Assembly (NCBI GenBank): GCA_028277725.1 | Contig: JANQFX010000102.1 | Coordinates: 1-64,000 of the forward strand | DNA: 64,000 nt | Reading direction: 5' to 3' | Source of the DNA: Thiohalocapsa sp. | GTDB taxonomy: Bacteria; Pseudomonadota; Gammaproteobacteria; Chromatiales; Chromatiaceae | Shown: positions 43,851 to 53,389 of the stretch, in pieces | How the letters are laid out: each line of letters opens with the position of its first letter | How positions within the stretch are numbered: position 1 is the stretch's first letter | The notes under the pieces: model-generated | Told to the model about the DNA's origin: nothing | Database searches by the model: none | What the model saw: only the letters and a program-made list of their open reading frames with translations | Program-made: the position numbers and the translations under genes

Positions 43851-46661
43851 ATGGCCCCTGCGCAACCGCCGACCGCCCCGCCCCTGTTCAAACCCGGCCA
43901 GCGCTGGCTGTCCGAAACCCAGGCGGAGCTCGGCCTCGGCATCGTCGAGGCGAGCGACGAGCGCACGGTCACCATGCGCTTCCCGGCGACCGGCGAGCAG
44001 CGCCAGTACGCGCGCCGCAGCGCGCCGCTGTGGCGCGCGGAGTTCGCCATCGGCGACCCGATCCACGACATCGACGGCCTGCTGCTGAGCATCGTCGAGG
44101 TGGCCGACCACGACGGGCTCCTGGTCTACGCCGGCGAGGACGCGAACGGCGAGCGACACCAGGTGCCGGAGCAACTGCTGGCCGCGGACCTGCACCTGAA
44201 CCGGCCGCAACAGAAGCTGCTCGCCGGCCGGCTGGACCGCGACACCTGGTTCCGGCTGCGCCAGCGTACCTGGCGCCACCGCAGCGACTGGCCGGCGTTG
44301 GATGTGCGCGGCCTGGTGGGTGCACGTATCGCGCCCATCCCGCACCAGCTCTATATCGCACGCGAGGTCGCCGATCGGCTCGCGCCGCGGGTGCTGCTGG
44401 CCGACGAGGTGGGGCTAGGCAAGACCATCGAGGCCGGTCTGGTGCTGCATCGGATGCTGCTGGATGGCCGCGCACGCCGCGTGCTGGTGCTGGTGCCGGA
44501 GGCGCTGCTGCACCAGTGGCTGGTGGAGTTGCTACGCCGATTCAATCTGGGTTTCTCGCTCTTCGACCGCGAGCGCATCGGTGCGGCCGGTGCCGGCAAC
44601 GCCTTCGAGAGCGAGCAGCGTGTGCTCTGTAGCCTGGATCTGCTCACCGAGACCCCGGCGCACGCCGCCGCCGCGCTCGGCGCGGACTGGGACCTGCTCA
44701 TTGTCGACGAGGCGCATCACCTGCGGTGGACGCCGGAGGACAGCGGCCTGGACTATGACCTGGTCGAGGCCCTGGCGGACCAGACCCCCGCGGTGCTGCT
44801 GCTGACGGCGACGCCGGAGCAACTCGGGCGCAGCGGACACTTCGGCCGGCTGCGCCTGCTCGATCCCGAGCGATTCTCGGACTTCGACGCCTTCTCCGAG
44901 GAGGAACAGGGCTACGCGGACATCGCCGACATCGCCGGGCGGCTGCTCGCCGCCGAACCGCTGGGCGATGACCAGCAGGCACGGTTGCACGCGCTGCTCG
45001 GCGACACGGCGGAGCTCTCGACGGAGGAGGTCGTCGCCCAACTGCTCGACCGCCACGGCACCTCCCGCATCCTGTTCCGCAACACGCGCGCCGGTGTGGC
45101 CGGCTTTCCGGAGCGCCACGCCCAGGCCAGTCCGCTCTCCGCGCCCGAGGGCTATGCCGCCGCCGGCACCGACCCGCTGCACCCGGAGCTGGGTACCGGC
45201 GAGGACTGGCCGGCGCGCGATCCGCGCGTGGCCTGGTTGGTGGAGCTGATGCGCGAGCTCAACCCGGCCAAGGTGCTGCTGATCGCGGCCAAGGCCGAAA
45301 CGGTGCTGGCGCTTCGCGCGCACCTGCACGAGCGCGAGGGACTGCACGCGGCCGTGTTCCACGAGGGCATGGAGATCGTCGAGCGCGACCGCGCCGCCGC
45401 CTACTTCGCCGATCCGGACGAGGGCACGCGTCTGCTCCTGTGCTCCGAAATCGGTAGCGAGGGACGTAACTTCCAGTTCGCACACCACCTGGTGCTGTTC
45501 GACCTGCCGCTCGATCCGGAGCTCTTGGAACAGCGCATCGGGCGCCTCGACCGCATCGGCCAGACGCGCCGGGTCGAGATCCACGTGCCCTACATCGGCG
45601 GCACCGCCATGGAGACCCTGTACCGTTGGTATGCCGAGGGGCTGGACGCCTTCGGCCGCCACTGCCCGGCGGCGCCGGCGGTGTTCGAGCAGCTCGCCGA
45701 GCGCCTTGAAGGGCTGCTGCAACAGAGTCCCGCGGCTCCGAGCGACGTGGACGGCCTGATCCAGGACGCCGCCGCCCTGCGCAAGCGCCTCAATACCGAA
45801 CTCGCGGCCGGTCGGGACCGGCTGTTGGAGCTGGGCTCCAACCGCCCCGAGGTCTCCACCGAACTCGTCCAGGCCATGGAGGGCATGGACCGCGACCCCG
45901 GCCTGTTCGAATACCTGAACGCCTTTTGGGACGCGTTCGGCGCGGAGCAGGAACCGGGCCCCGGCGGCTCTGTGGTGCTGCAACCCGGTCGGCACATGCT
46001 CCAGGAGCACCTGCCCGGCCTGCCGGAGGATGGCATGACGCTGACCTTCGACCGACCCCATGCGCTGGCGCATGAGGATCGCGCCTTCCTCACCTGGGAG
46101 CACCCCATGACCCTCGCGGCCATGGACCTGCTGACTGGTTCCGACCTCGGCAGCGCGGCGGTCATCCTGACCCGCAACCCGGGCTTCCGCGCCGGCGCCC
46201 TGCTGCTGGAAATGCTCTACGTCGCCGAGTGCCCGGCCCCGCCGAGCCTGCAGGTGCAGCGCTTCCTGCCACGACTCGGCCTGCGGCTCCTGCTCGACGA
46301 GGAGGGCAAGGACCGCGCCGACGAGTTGACGTCCGACGCCCTGAGCGGCAAATGTCTGACCGGCAATCGCAAGCTCGCCTCCGCCGTCATTACCGCCAAG
46401 ACGGCGGCCATTGAAAAGCTGCTCGCCGACGGCGAGGCGCGGGCCGAGACCGCCGTCGCGGCGCTGCGGGCCCAGGCCATCGCCGGCATGGAATACGCCC
46501 TGGACGCCGAGGTCGAGCGCCTGGCCGCCCTGGCGCGGGTCAATCCGAGCGTACGCGACGACGAGATCGGCCAGCTGCAGATGCTGCGCGAGCGCCTTGG
46601 GCAGGTTCTGGACCGGGCACACCTGCGCCTGGATGCTCTACGGCTGGTGGTGCATGCCTGA
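43851..46661 (+). CDS. rapA: RNA polymerase-associated ATPase RapA
   Basis: A 936-residue SWI2/SNF2 ATPase that recycles RNA polymerase. The N-terminal Tudor-like part has FKPGQRWLSETQAELGLGIV and RFPATGEQRQYARRSAPL. Motor motifs include Walker A ADEVGLGKTIEAG, DEAHH in LLIVDEAHHLRW, and LLLTATPEQLG. The second RecA-like lobe has CSEIGSEGRNFQFAHHLVLFDLP and EQRIGRLDRIGQTR. Length is close to E. coli RapA (968). It is on the plus strand as a probable single-gene unit. Confidence 0.97.
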   Translation: MAPAQPPTAPPLFKPGQRWLSETQAELGLGIVEASDERTVTMRFPATGEQRQYARRSAPLWRAEFAIGDPIHDIDGLLLSIVEVADHDGLLVYAGEDANGERHQVPEQLLAADLHLNRPQQKLLAGRLDRDTWFRLRQRTWRHRSDWPALDVRGLVGARIAPIPHQLYIAREVADRLAPRVLLADEVGLGKTIEAGLVLHRMLLDGRARRVLVLVPEALLHQWLVELLRRFNLGFSLFDRERIGAAGAGNAFESEQRVLCSLDLLTETPAHAAAALGADWDLLIVDEAHHLRWTPEDSGLDYDLVEALADQTPAVLLLTATPEQLGRSGHFGRLRLLDPERFSDFDAFSEEEQGYADIADIAGRLLAAEPLGDDQQARLHALLGDTAELSTEEVVAQLLDRHGTSRILFRNTRAGVAGFPERHAQASPLSAPEGYAAAGTDPLHPELGTGEDWPARDPRVAWLVELMRELNPAKVLLIAAKAETVLALRAHLHEREGLHAAVFHEGMEIVERDRAAAYFADPDEGTRLLLCSEIGSEGRNFQFAHHLVLFDLPLDPELLEQRIGRLDRIGQTRRVEIHVPYIGGTAMETLYRWYAEGLDAFGRHCPAAPAVFEQLAERLEGLLQQSPAAPSDVDGLIQDAAALRKRLNTELAAGRDRLLELGSNRPEVSTELVQAMEGMDRDPGLFEYLNAFWDAFGAEQEPGPGGSVVLQPGRHMLQEHLPGLPEDGMTLTFDRPHALAHEDRAFLTWEHPMTLAAMDLLTGSDLGSAAVILTRNPGFRAGALLLEMLYVAECPAPPSLQVQRFLPRLGLRLLLDEEGKDRADELTSDALSGKCLTGNRKLASAVITAKTAAIEKLLADGEARAETAVAALRAQAIAGMEYALDAEVERLAALARVNPSVRDDEIGQLQMLRERLGQVLDRAHLRLDALRLVVHA

Positions 46662-46808
46662 AGCTCAGGTCTTGGCCCTGTGACTGCCGGAGGTCGGGCT
46701 GAGGCACGAAGCCCGACACACCGCCTGTGGGCAACGCCCGATCGTCGGGCACGATCGGCGCCGGCGCTGGTCGGAGTCCTCATCCGCCATCGACAAGCGA
46801 ACGCAGCC

Positions 46809-47747
46809 ATGTCCCGTTTCGACCACAATCGCCGCCGATTCCTCAGGGTCAGCGGTGGGTTGATCGCCGCCGGGCTGGCAGCACCGATCACCGGAGCACG
46901 GGGTGACCGGCGCGTCGGCGGCCCGCTGACCAAGCCCATTCCCTCCTCTGGACAGCGGCTGCCGGCCATCGGCATGGGCACCTGGATTACCTTCAACATC
47001 GGCGAGGACCCGGACGCCATCGCGGTGCGCCGACAGGTGCTCGACGCCTTCTTCGCCGCCGGCGGCGGCATGATCGACTCCTCGCCCATGTACGGTTCGG
47101 CGGAGGCAGTGCTCGGCCGCACCCTGCCGGCGGATGCGCTCCAGCGCGGCCTGTTCTCGGCCACCAAGGTCTGGACCGGCGACGGCGACGCCGGGCCGGC
47201 GGAGATCGATGCCTCGCGGGCGCTGTGGCGACTGCCCCGCTTCGATCTGCTGCAGATCCATAACCTGCTCGCCTGGGAGGCGCACCTCGACACGCTGATG
47301 GACATGCGCGCGCAGGGTTCGTTGCGCTATATCGGCGTCACCACCTCCCACGGCCGCCGGCATCGGGAGCTGGAACGCATCATGGCGGACCGGCCCATCG
47401 ACTTCGTGCAGCTCACCTACAACGTCGTCGACCGCGAGGCCGAGGACCGGCTCCTGCCGCTGGCGCACGAGCGCGGCATCGCCGTCATCGCCAATCGGCC
47501 CTTCCGCCGCGGCGCCCTGCCGCAGCGCGCGGCCGGCAGGCCCCTGCCGGGCTGGGGGCGCGAGATCGGCTGCGATACCTGGCCGCAGGCGTTGCTCACC
47601 TTCATCGTCTCCCACCCCGCGGTGACCTGCGCCATTCCGGCGACCAGCCGGGTGGACCACATGCGCGAGAATATGGCCGCCGCCCGCGGTCCACTGCCCG
47701 ATGCGGCGCTACGCGAGCGCATCGCCGCGGACTTCGCGGCGCTCTGA
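46809..47747 (+). CDS. Tat-exported aldo/keto reductase
   Basis: A 312-residue protein. The N-terminus has a twin-arginine signal (NRRRFLRVSGGLIAAGLAAP). The aldo/keto reductase barrel follows: GMIDSSPMYGSAEAVLG (Asp and Tyr), SATKVWTG (Lys) and LLQIHNLLAWE (His), which make the catalytic tetrad. The predicted location is the periplasm after folding with cofactor. The ATG at 46809 is chosen to place RR close to the start; the upstream frame to 46680 is arginine-rich. The substrate is not known. Confidence 0.85.
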   Translation: MSRFDHNRRRFLRVSGGLIAAGLAAPITGARGDRRVGGPLTKPIPSSGQRLPAIGMGTWITFNIGEDPDAIAVRRQVLDAFFAAGGGMIDSSPMYGSAEAVLGRTLPADALQRGLFSATKVWTGDGDAGPAEIDASRALWRLPRFDLLQIHNLLAWEAHLDTLMDMRAQGSLRYIGVTTSHGRRHRELERIMADRPIDFVQLTYNVVDREAEDRLLPLAHERGIAVIANRPFRRGALPQRAAGRPLPGWGREIGCDTWPQALLTFIVSHPAVTCAIPATSRVDHMRENMAAARGPLPDAALRERIAADFAAL

Positions 47748-47800
47748 GCCTCGGCCGGCGCCGACGACCGGACACCGAGTCGACGCCGCCGATTCGACCC

Positions 47801-48523
47801 ATGGACTGGTTCAGCTACGGCCCGGCGGACCTGGTGCCCTTCTCGTCGGAGACTTGGCTGGGCCTATTCGGCCGATACAACCAAGAGGGATTGGGTTGGG
47901 TGGTGGCGGGGCCTGCGACCGTGCTGGTCCTTGGGCTGCTGGTGCGCTTCGCTGGGGGCCGGACCGATTGGCTGTCGCGCGCGAGTCCCCGCCTTCTGCT
48001 GGCCCTGTCGGGGTGCTGCTGGCTCTGGATCGCCTGGGCCTTCTTCCATCAAGCCGTCAGTACGCTGCTCTGGGCCGCCGATTGGCTCGCCTGGGGCTTC
48101 GCGGCACAGGGCCTCGTCCTGCTCACCGCTGCATCCCTGCTGCCTCCAGCTCGGGACCCGGCGAACCGATGGCCCAGGGTCGTTGGCTGGGGGCTCATCG
48201 TTGTCGCGCTGATCGGCGCGCCGCTGCTCGCCTGGTCCACCGGCCAGCCGCCGCAGGGCATCGGCTGGTTCGGCAGCGGTCCGACACCCACCGCCGTCGG
48301 CACCCTCGGGCTGCTGTTGGTCCTCCCTGTTCGCCTTGGCTGGCTGCTCTTGCCCGTGCCGCTGATCTGGTGTCTGCTCGCGGGCATGCTTGGCCAGGTG
48401 CTGCATGACCCGCTGTGGCCCCTGCCCCTGATGTGTGCATTGGTCGCTCTGCTCGGCTGGTTCGGCATGCACACCAGGCCGTCGAATAATACTAACCATG
48501 GCTGTGCCCCGAGTGGACACTGA
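47801..48523 (+). CDS. DUF6064-like polytopic membrane protein
   Basis: A 240-residue protein with about seven hydrophobic segments, opening MDWFSYGPADLVPFSSETWLG, an N-terminus reminiscent of DUF6064 proteins. The rest is Leu/Trp-rich with short loops. It starts 53 bp after the aldo/keto reductase on the same strand. Function is unknown; the family name is given from pattern memory only. Confidence 0.68.
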   Translation: MDWFSYGPADLVPFSSETWLGLFGRYNQEGLGWVVAGPATVLVLGLLVRFAGGRTDWLSRASPRLLLALSGCCWLWIAWAFFHQAVSTLLWAADWLAWGFAAQGLVLLTAASLLPPARDPANRWPRVVGWGLIVVALIGAPLLAWSTGQPPQGIGWFGSGPTPTAVGTLGLLLVLPVRLGWLLLPVPLIWCLLAGMLGQVLHDPLWPLPLMCALVALLGWFGMHTRPSNNTNHGCAPSGH

Positions 48524-48600
48524 GGTAAGTTTCGGGGGATCAACAAGACCGCGCCTCACCCGAGTGACGTGAAGGCGCAGCACCACGTGCGGAGATGATC

Positions 48601-50523
48601 ATGAGTGGAGATTCGACGAACAAGGGCGGCGCCTGGCGCACAGCCTATGAGCGTTCACTGGCGGACCCGGAGGGCTTCTGGAGCGAGGCGGCCGCCGCCG
48701 TCGATTGGGATCGGACCTGGGACCGTGTCCTGGATGACAGCAACGCGCCCTTCTACCGGTGGTTCAGTGGCGCCGAACTCAACACCTGTCACAACGCCGT
48801 CGACCGGCACGTGGCCAACGGGCGCGGAGAGCAGGCGGCCATCATCCACGACAGCCCGGTGACGGGCAGGGTCGAGACAATCACCTACGCGGAGCTCCAG
48901 GACCGGGTCGCGCGCTTCGCCGGCGTGCTGCGCGACCTCGACGTCGCCAAGGGCGACCGTGTCATCGTCTATATGCCGATGGTGCCGGAGGCGGCCGTCG
49001 CGATGCTCGCCTGCGCGCGCATCGGTGCCATCCATTCCGTGGTCTTCGGCGGCTTCTCGGCGCGGGAGCTGGCCACCCGCATCGACGATGCGAAGCCCAA
49101 GGTCGTCGTCGCCGGCTCCTGCGGCATCGAGCCGAATCGCATCGTGCCCTACAAGCCGCTGCTGGACGACGCCATCGAGCAGGCCAGCCATAAGCCGGAA
49201 CACTGTGTGATCCTACAGCGCGAGCAGCAGACGGCCGAGCTGATCCCGGGCCGGGACCTGGACTGGGCACAGGCGGCCGCAGCCGCCGAGCCCGCCGACT
49301 GCTTGCCGGTGGCGGCCACGGACCCGCTCTACATCCTCTACACCTCCGGCACCACCGGCCAGCCCAAGGGCGTGGTGCGGGACAACGGCGGCCACGCGGT
49401 CGCCATGACCTGGTCGATGCGCAATATCTACGGCGTCGAGCCCGGTGAGGTGTTCTGGTCTGCCTCCGACGTCGGCTGGGTCGTGGGCCACTCCTACATC
49501 GTCTATGCCCCGCTGCTGCACGGCTGCACCACGATCATCTACGAGGGCAAGCCGGTCGGCACGCCGGACGCCGGCGCCTTCTGGCGCGTCATCGAGCAGC
49601 ACAAGGTCGCGGTGCTGTTCACGGCCCCGACCGCCTTCCGCGCCATCAAGCGTGATGATCCCAATGCCGAACACCTGGGGCGCTACGACACCTCCAGCTT
49701 GCGCGCGCTGTTCCTGGCCGGCGAGCGCTGCGACCCCAACACCCTGGAGTGGGCCGGCGAGATCCTGCGGGTGCCCGTGGTGGATCACTGGTGGCAGACC
49801 GAGACCGGCTGGGCCATCGCCGCCAACTGCCTTGGCCTGGAGGTGCTGCCGATCAAGTCCGGCTCGCCGACCAAGCCGGTGCCCGGCTACGACGTGCAGG
49901 TGCTGGGCGACGACAGCGAGCCGGTGGCGCCGGGCAACATCGGCCGCATCATGATCAAGCTGCCGCTACCGCCGGGCTGCCTGCCCACGCTCTGGGGCAA
50001 CGACGAGCGCTTCCGCGCGTCCTACCTCGCCGCCGAGTCCGGCTACTACCTCAGCGGCGACGCCGGCTACATGGACGACGACGGCTACGTATTCGTCATG
50101 AGCCGCATCGACGACATCATCAATGTCGCCGGACACCGCCTCTCCACCGGCGGCATGGAGGCGGTGCTGGCGGGGCATCCGGACGTCGCCGAGTGCGCGG
50201 TCATCGGCGTCGCGGACCAGCTCAAGGGCGAACTGCCCCTGGGGCTGGTCGTGCTCAAGGCCGGCGTCGACCGGCCCGAGGCCGACCTCGCCAAGGAACT
50301 GGTGGCCAAGGTGCGCCAGGAAATCGGTCCCGTCGCCGCGTTCAAGAGCGTGCTGGTGGTGTCGAGGCTACCCAAGACCCGCTCCGGCAAGATCCTGCGC
50401 GGCACCATGAAGCACATCGCCGAGGGCACCGAGTACCGCATGCCGGCGACCATCGACGACCCGGCGATTCTGGAGGAGATCAAGGCAACGCTCGCCGCCG
50501 CGGGCTATACCCACGGCAGCTGA
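48601..50523 (+). CDS. prpE: Propionyl-CoA synthetase (acyl-CoA ligase)
   Basis: A 640-residue AMP-forming CoA ligase of the ACS/PrpE group. Landmarks are YTSGTTGQPKGVVRDNGGH (P-loop), SASDVGWVVGHSYIVYAPL, WWQTETGW, and RSGKILRG, whose lysine can be acetylated. The RDNGGH signature and overall pattern fit PrpE better than Acs. A GGAG 6 nt upstream supports the ATG at 48601; an ATG at 48595 would leave no spacing. It activates propionate (or acetate) to the CoA thioester. No prp operon is adjacent. Confidence 0.9.
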   Translation: MSGDSTNKGGAWRTAYERSLADPEGFWSEAAAAVDWDRTWDRVLDDSNAPFYRWFSGAELNTCHNAVDRHVANGRGEQAAIIHDSPVTGRVETITYAELQDRVARFAGVLRDLDVAKGDRVIVYMPMVPEAAVAMLACARIGAIHSVVFGGFSARELATRIDDAKPKVVVAGSCGIEPNRIVPYKPLLDDAIEQASHKPEHCVILQREQQTAELIPGRDLDWAQAAAAAEPADCLPVAATDPLYILYTSGTTGQPKGVVRDNGGHAVAMTWSMRNIYGVEPGEVFWSASDVGWVVGHSYIVYAPLLHGCTTIIYEGKPVGTPDAGAFWRVIEQHKVAVLFTAPTAFRAIKRDDPNAEHLGRYDTSSLRALFLAGERCDPNTLEWAGEILRVPVVDHWWQTETGWAIAANCLGLEVLPIKSGSPTKPVPGYDVQVLGDDSEPVAPGNIGRIMIKLPLPPGCLPTLWGNDERFRASYLAAESGYYLSGDAGYMDDDGYVFVMSRIDDIINVAGHRLSTGGMEAVLAGHPDVAECAVIGVADQLKGELPLGLVVLKAGVDRPEADLAKELVAKVRQEIGPVAAFKSVLVVSRLPKTRSGKILRGTMKHIAEGTEYRMPATIDDPAILEEIKATLAAAGYTHGS

Positions 50524-50547
50524 GGGGGCATCGACGGCAGCGCCGGT

Positions 50548-51039
50548 TTATCGGCGCTGCCCGTCCGCCGCCTCGGCGATGGCCGCAAGGAACTCGTCGA
50601 GCTGGTCCAGCTCGGTCAGCAGCGGCGGCAAGGCCGTCCGCAGATGCGCACGCAGGACCGACAACCGCTCCGCGTCCAGTTCGACCGCATAGGCATGGCG
50701 GAAAAAGTGCCGGAAGGACAACAGCTCCCGCAACGCGGACACCGACTCCCGCGACAAGACCGCGGGCCGAATGCCCTCGATGGCCAGGCCCATGGCGTGC
50801 AGCAGCTCCTGATGCCAATCGCCTCCGCTCGGCACATCGCCGTCCACATGCCGCGCCACGCGCAGCAGGATGCTCTCCATCGAGCCGTAAGCGTGGTGCA
50901 GTGCAACCGCCGCCTGCGCGCACACGGCCGCGTCGGCATCATCCCTGAGCTTCAGGCTTGCGAGTTCATGCACGCGTCGCTCCAATACCGCACGGTCGAA
51001 GGCGATCTCCGCGCGCAGTCGTTGAACCCTTGCGTTCAC
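50548..51039 (-). CDS. hepT: HepT-like HEPN toxin/substrate-binding protein
   Basis: A 163-residue all-helical HEPN protein. The catalytic RX4HXY motif is visible as R110-HFFR-H115-A-Y117. In MntA/HepT systems the HEPN member is an RNase toxin that the nucleotidyltransferase silences by adding AMP to the tyrosine of this motif. The GTG start overlaps the mntA-like stop (GTGA), so the pair is coupled. The motif residues are all present, so the toxin looks intact. Confidence 0.85.
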   Translation of the reverse strand: MNARVQRLRAEIAFDRAVLERRVHELASLKLRDDADAAVCAQAAVALHHAYGSMESILLRVARHVDGDVPSGGDWHQELLHAMGLAIEGIRPAVLSRESVSALRELLSFRHFFRHAYAVELDAERLSVLRAHLRTALPPLLTELDQLDEFLAAIAEAADGQRR

Positions 51040-51395
51040 AGCTCGATCCCCTCCGCCGCGATGCGCTCCGCCAAACTCACCGGGGCCTCCTCCAGCCGCA
51101 CGAGATCCACCGGGCCGTTGACCAGGCCCATCAGCTCGGCGAGCGCCGCGAAGTAGCGGGCCGGCGGAATGCCGCTGGCTGCCAGATCGAGGTCGCTGCC
51201 GACATGGTGCCCGCCGGTCGCGAGCGAGCCGAACAGCACCACGCGCCGCGCCCCGTAGGTCTCCCGCAGGCAGCGCGCCGCCTCGGGCAGTATCGCCCGC
51301 AGCCGCGCCGCACGGGCGTCGGCCGCCGCCTGCTCGGCGGCGGCGCGGCGACGCAGATGGCGCGCGGTGTCAGCGGCTGTGATGGGCGGACTCAT
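51036..51395 (-). CDS. mntA: MntA-like minimal nucleotidyltransferase antitoxin
   Basis: A 119-residue protein with the GSX10DXD motif exactly as expected: G56-S57, then D68 and D70 (VVLFGSLATGGHHVGSDLDL). The MNT family antitoxin AMPylates its HEPN partner. It lies first in the pair on the minus strand, overlapping the HepT-like gene. The N-terminal 35 residues are a Ala/Arg-rich helix. Family assignment is firm; antitoxin function is by analogy. Confidence 0.87.
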   Translation of the reverse strand: MSPPITAADTARHLRRRAAAEQAAADARAARLRAILPEAARCLRETYGARRVVLFGSLATGGHHVGSDLDLAASGIPPARYFAALAELMGLVNGPVDLVRLEEAPVSLAERIAAEGIEL

Positions 51396-51510
51396 GCCCG
51401 GATTCTAGCGCGGAAGCTCAGGGTAGGAGCGGCATTCATGGCCTCGCTCCAACGCTCCTGCGGTGGATCGACTGGCGGACGCTTCGCATCCAGCGGCTTT
51501 GCGGCAGCAC

Positions 51511-51894
51511 TCAATGCTTCAACGGCATGAAGGTCACCGGCTGCTGCTTGACGTAGTCCTGCTCGAAGTCGAGTTCGATGGCGAAACCCTCGCCCTCGCG
51601 GCGGATCTTGACCTGCTTCAGCTCGGGTAGGCGCACGGCGAGGTAGGTGGTGAAGGCCGCCGCCTGGGCCTCGTGGTCCGAGACAATGGCATGGGCGAGG
51701 TTGGCGCAGATGAACTGGGCCTTCTGCGCCTGCGTCGGGGCGTCGATGCGGGCGCCGTCGAGGTCGATGCCCTCGGTGTCCATGCGCCGGTCCATCTTGT
51801 CCAGGTAGGCGCCCTGGTGATCCGGCAACGGCTTGCGGCGGTCGAACTCGATCTGTGCGATGCCGTCCAGCAGGACGGCCATCTGTTTGTTCAT
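51511..51894 (-). CDS. Hypothetical protein, 127 residues
   Basis: An acidic-basic balanced soluble protein starting MNKQMAVLLDGIAQIEFDRRK, with no signal peptide or transmembrane segment. The C-terminal half reads as strands (QVKIRREGEGFAIELDFE). The ATG at 51894 gives clean coding character; the upstream frame to 52326 is arginine-rich and rejected. No family is recognised. It lies 115 bp upstream of mntA on the same strand. Confidence 0.65.
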   Translation of the reverse strand: MNKQMAVLLDGIAQIEFDRRKPLPDHQGAYLDKMDRRMDTEGIDLDGARIDAPTQAQKAQFICANLAHAIVSDHEAQAAAFTTYLAVRLPELKQVKIRREGEGFAIELDFEQDYVKQQPVTFMPLKH

Positions 51895-52495
51895 CCTCGT
51901 CTCCCCTGATGCTCCACTCGACAGCGGCCTGTTGCGCCGCTTCCGATCGCTCGTTGAAAGAACCCTGCCCGGCCCTGCGTCGTGGTGATGGCACGCGCGG
52001 TCGACCTCCGACCCAACAGGCCGACCGCCACAGCGTTTGCGACCATCAGCCGCCCCGGCGCCGGCGACCAAACACCCGCGAGTCATGCGATGAGCCGGTG
52101 GCGCCTCACCTTGCCCCACGGAGCCTGAGCACATGACGCCGATGCAGGCCAAAATCACCAACGACACGACCCCGCCGCCGCTCCGGAACAGGGATCCCAG
52201 CAACGAGCTCGCCATGCTGGACGCTCGTCCGGGCGAACCCCGAGCGCGTGCCGCGGCCCGGACGGGCAGAGGCCCCAGCTTCCCGAGCGACGCTGCACCG
52301 GAGGCAATTGTTCTTGTCGTTGACAAGCAAGGGCTTCTGGGTCATGCTGATCTGCTTTCTCGCCTGCAATGCGATGCTCGTCTGGGTCGGCCCTACCGAC
52401 GCATGCCCTTCGTCGGCACCGAGTCCGAGCTGTTGGTGCGGTGCGAGAGCACATCCATCCGGCTACCCCGAGCGTTCGAGGACACCTAACTAGTC
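51895..52495. other. Intergenic region upstream of rpsT
   Basis: A 601-bp stretch with no convincing gene; open frames on both strands give low-complexity translations. It carries the divergent promoters of the 127-residue protein and of rpsT. A candidate sigma-70 promoter for rpsT lies at 52320-52348. Confidence 0.5.
52320..52348 (+). promoter_or_regulatory. Candidate sigma-70 promoter for rpsT
   Basis: A perfect TTGACA (52320-52325), a 17-nt spacer and CATGCT (52343-52348) as a weak -10. It lies 148 bp before the rpsT ATG. The -35 is good and the -10 matches only partly, so confidence is low. Confidence 0.35.
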
Positions 52496-52759
52496 ATGGC
52501 CAATTCCGCCCAAGCCCGCAAACGCGCCCGTCAGGCCGAGCAGCACCGTCAACGCAACGCGGCCCAGCGCAGCACCCTGCGCACCGCGATCAAGAAGGTT
52601 CTCAATGCCCTGCGCAGCGGCGACAAGGCCGCCGCCGCCGATGCCTACAAGGCCGCTGTTCCGCTGATCGACCGTGCCGCCGGCAAGGGTCTGATCCATG
52701 CCAACAAGGCAGCCCGTCACAAGAGCCGCCTGAACGCGCACATCAAGGCAGCCGGCTGA
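52496..52759 (+). CDS. rpsT: 30S ribosomal protein S20
   Basis: An 87-residue basic helical ribosomal protein that binds 16S rRNA. It begins [21 protein letters not shown] and ends with [16 protein letters not shown], both canonical for S20, and has the usual length. It is followed by a hairpin at 52778-52796. The gene stands alone on the plus strand. Confidence 0.98.
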   Translation: MANSAQARKRARQAEQHRQRNAAQRSTLRTAIKKVLNALRSGDKAAAADAYKAAVPLIDRAAGKGLIHANKAARHKSRLNAHIKAAG

Positions 52760-52777
52760 TCCCTGTGCCCCAGGCCC

Positions 52778-52796
52778 TCGCTCAGGCCCTGAGCGA
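52778..52796 (+). terminator. Hairpin downstream of rpsT
   Basis: TCGCTCAGG (52778-52786) pairs with CCTGAGCGA (52788-52796), leaving a tight loop. It begins 18 bp after the rpsT stop. No T tract follows, so it may be a processing or Rho-assisted stop, not a classical intrinsic terminator. Confidence 0.45.
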
Positions 52797-52993
52797 AGGC
52801 AGGCGCAACGCTTGACCGATCCGCGGACTCGGCCGCGTCCACACCGGCTGGCCGGACGCCGCAACAGTCCGATGAACGCGACGGCGCCGGAGGCAGGCAG
52901 TGTGCCGTCGCCCCTGGCCCTATCGATGTCGCCTAGGCATCGAGCTCCACCGCGCCCCATGAGCAACGATGCGCCGTCCGGGCGCGATCGCCG

Positions 52994-53341
52994 GTGACCC
53001 ACCGACCGCGCAACCTCTTCGAGGCGCTACCGCGCGTCGAGTCGGGCGAAGACTTCGAGTCCCTCCTGCGCCTGCCCGGTATCCACATCGAGCGTATCGT
53101 CAGCAGCCCCCGACCCGAGCCCGTGCTCTACGAGCAGGCCTGGGATGAGTGGGTGCTCCTGCTCGACGGCGAGGCGACGCTGGACCTCGACGGCGATCTG
53201 GTGCGGCTGCGCGCCGGCGACCACCTGCTGATTCCCGCCGGGCTGCCGCATCGCGTCCTCGCGACCTCCGACGAGCCCCGCTGCCTCTGGCTCGCCGTGC
53301 ATCTGCGCAACGCCCCCGCCACGTCCGAGTCCGCCGGCTAG
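52994..53341 (+). CDS. Cupin domain protein
   Basis: A 115-residue single-domain beta-barrel. The cupin motifs are visible as EWVLLLDGEATLDLDG (motif 1 region) and GDHLLIPAGLPHRVLA (motif 2 with the PxxxPH histidine). The first motif lacks the usual HxH, so metal ligands may be reduced. The start is a GTG. It lies 48 bp before the glycosyltransferase. Its function is not predictable; small cupins often act as sensors or isomerases. Confidence 0.78.
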   Translation: MTHRPRNLFEALPRVESGEDFESLLRLPGIHIERIVSSPRPEPVLYEQAWDEWVLLLDGEATLDLDGDLVRLRAGDHLLIPAGLPHRVLATSDEPRCLWLAVHLRNAPATSESAG

Positions 53342-53389
53342 CGGCTGGCGGCTGACAACCACCCGATTCGCCCGACTGCCCCGGCGCCC

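Noticed and set aside
44532-46622. 696-codon frame on the minus strand opposite rapA
   Set aside because: It mirrors rapA in a GC-rich gene, its translation is glutamine/glycine/arginine-rich with no motif, and rapA is certain.
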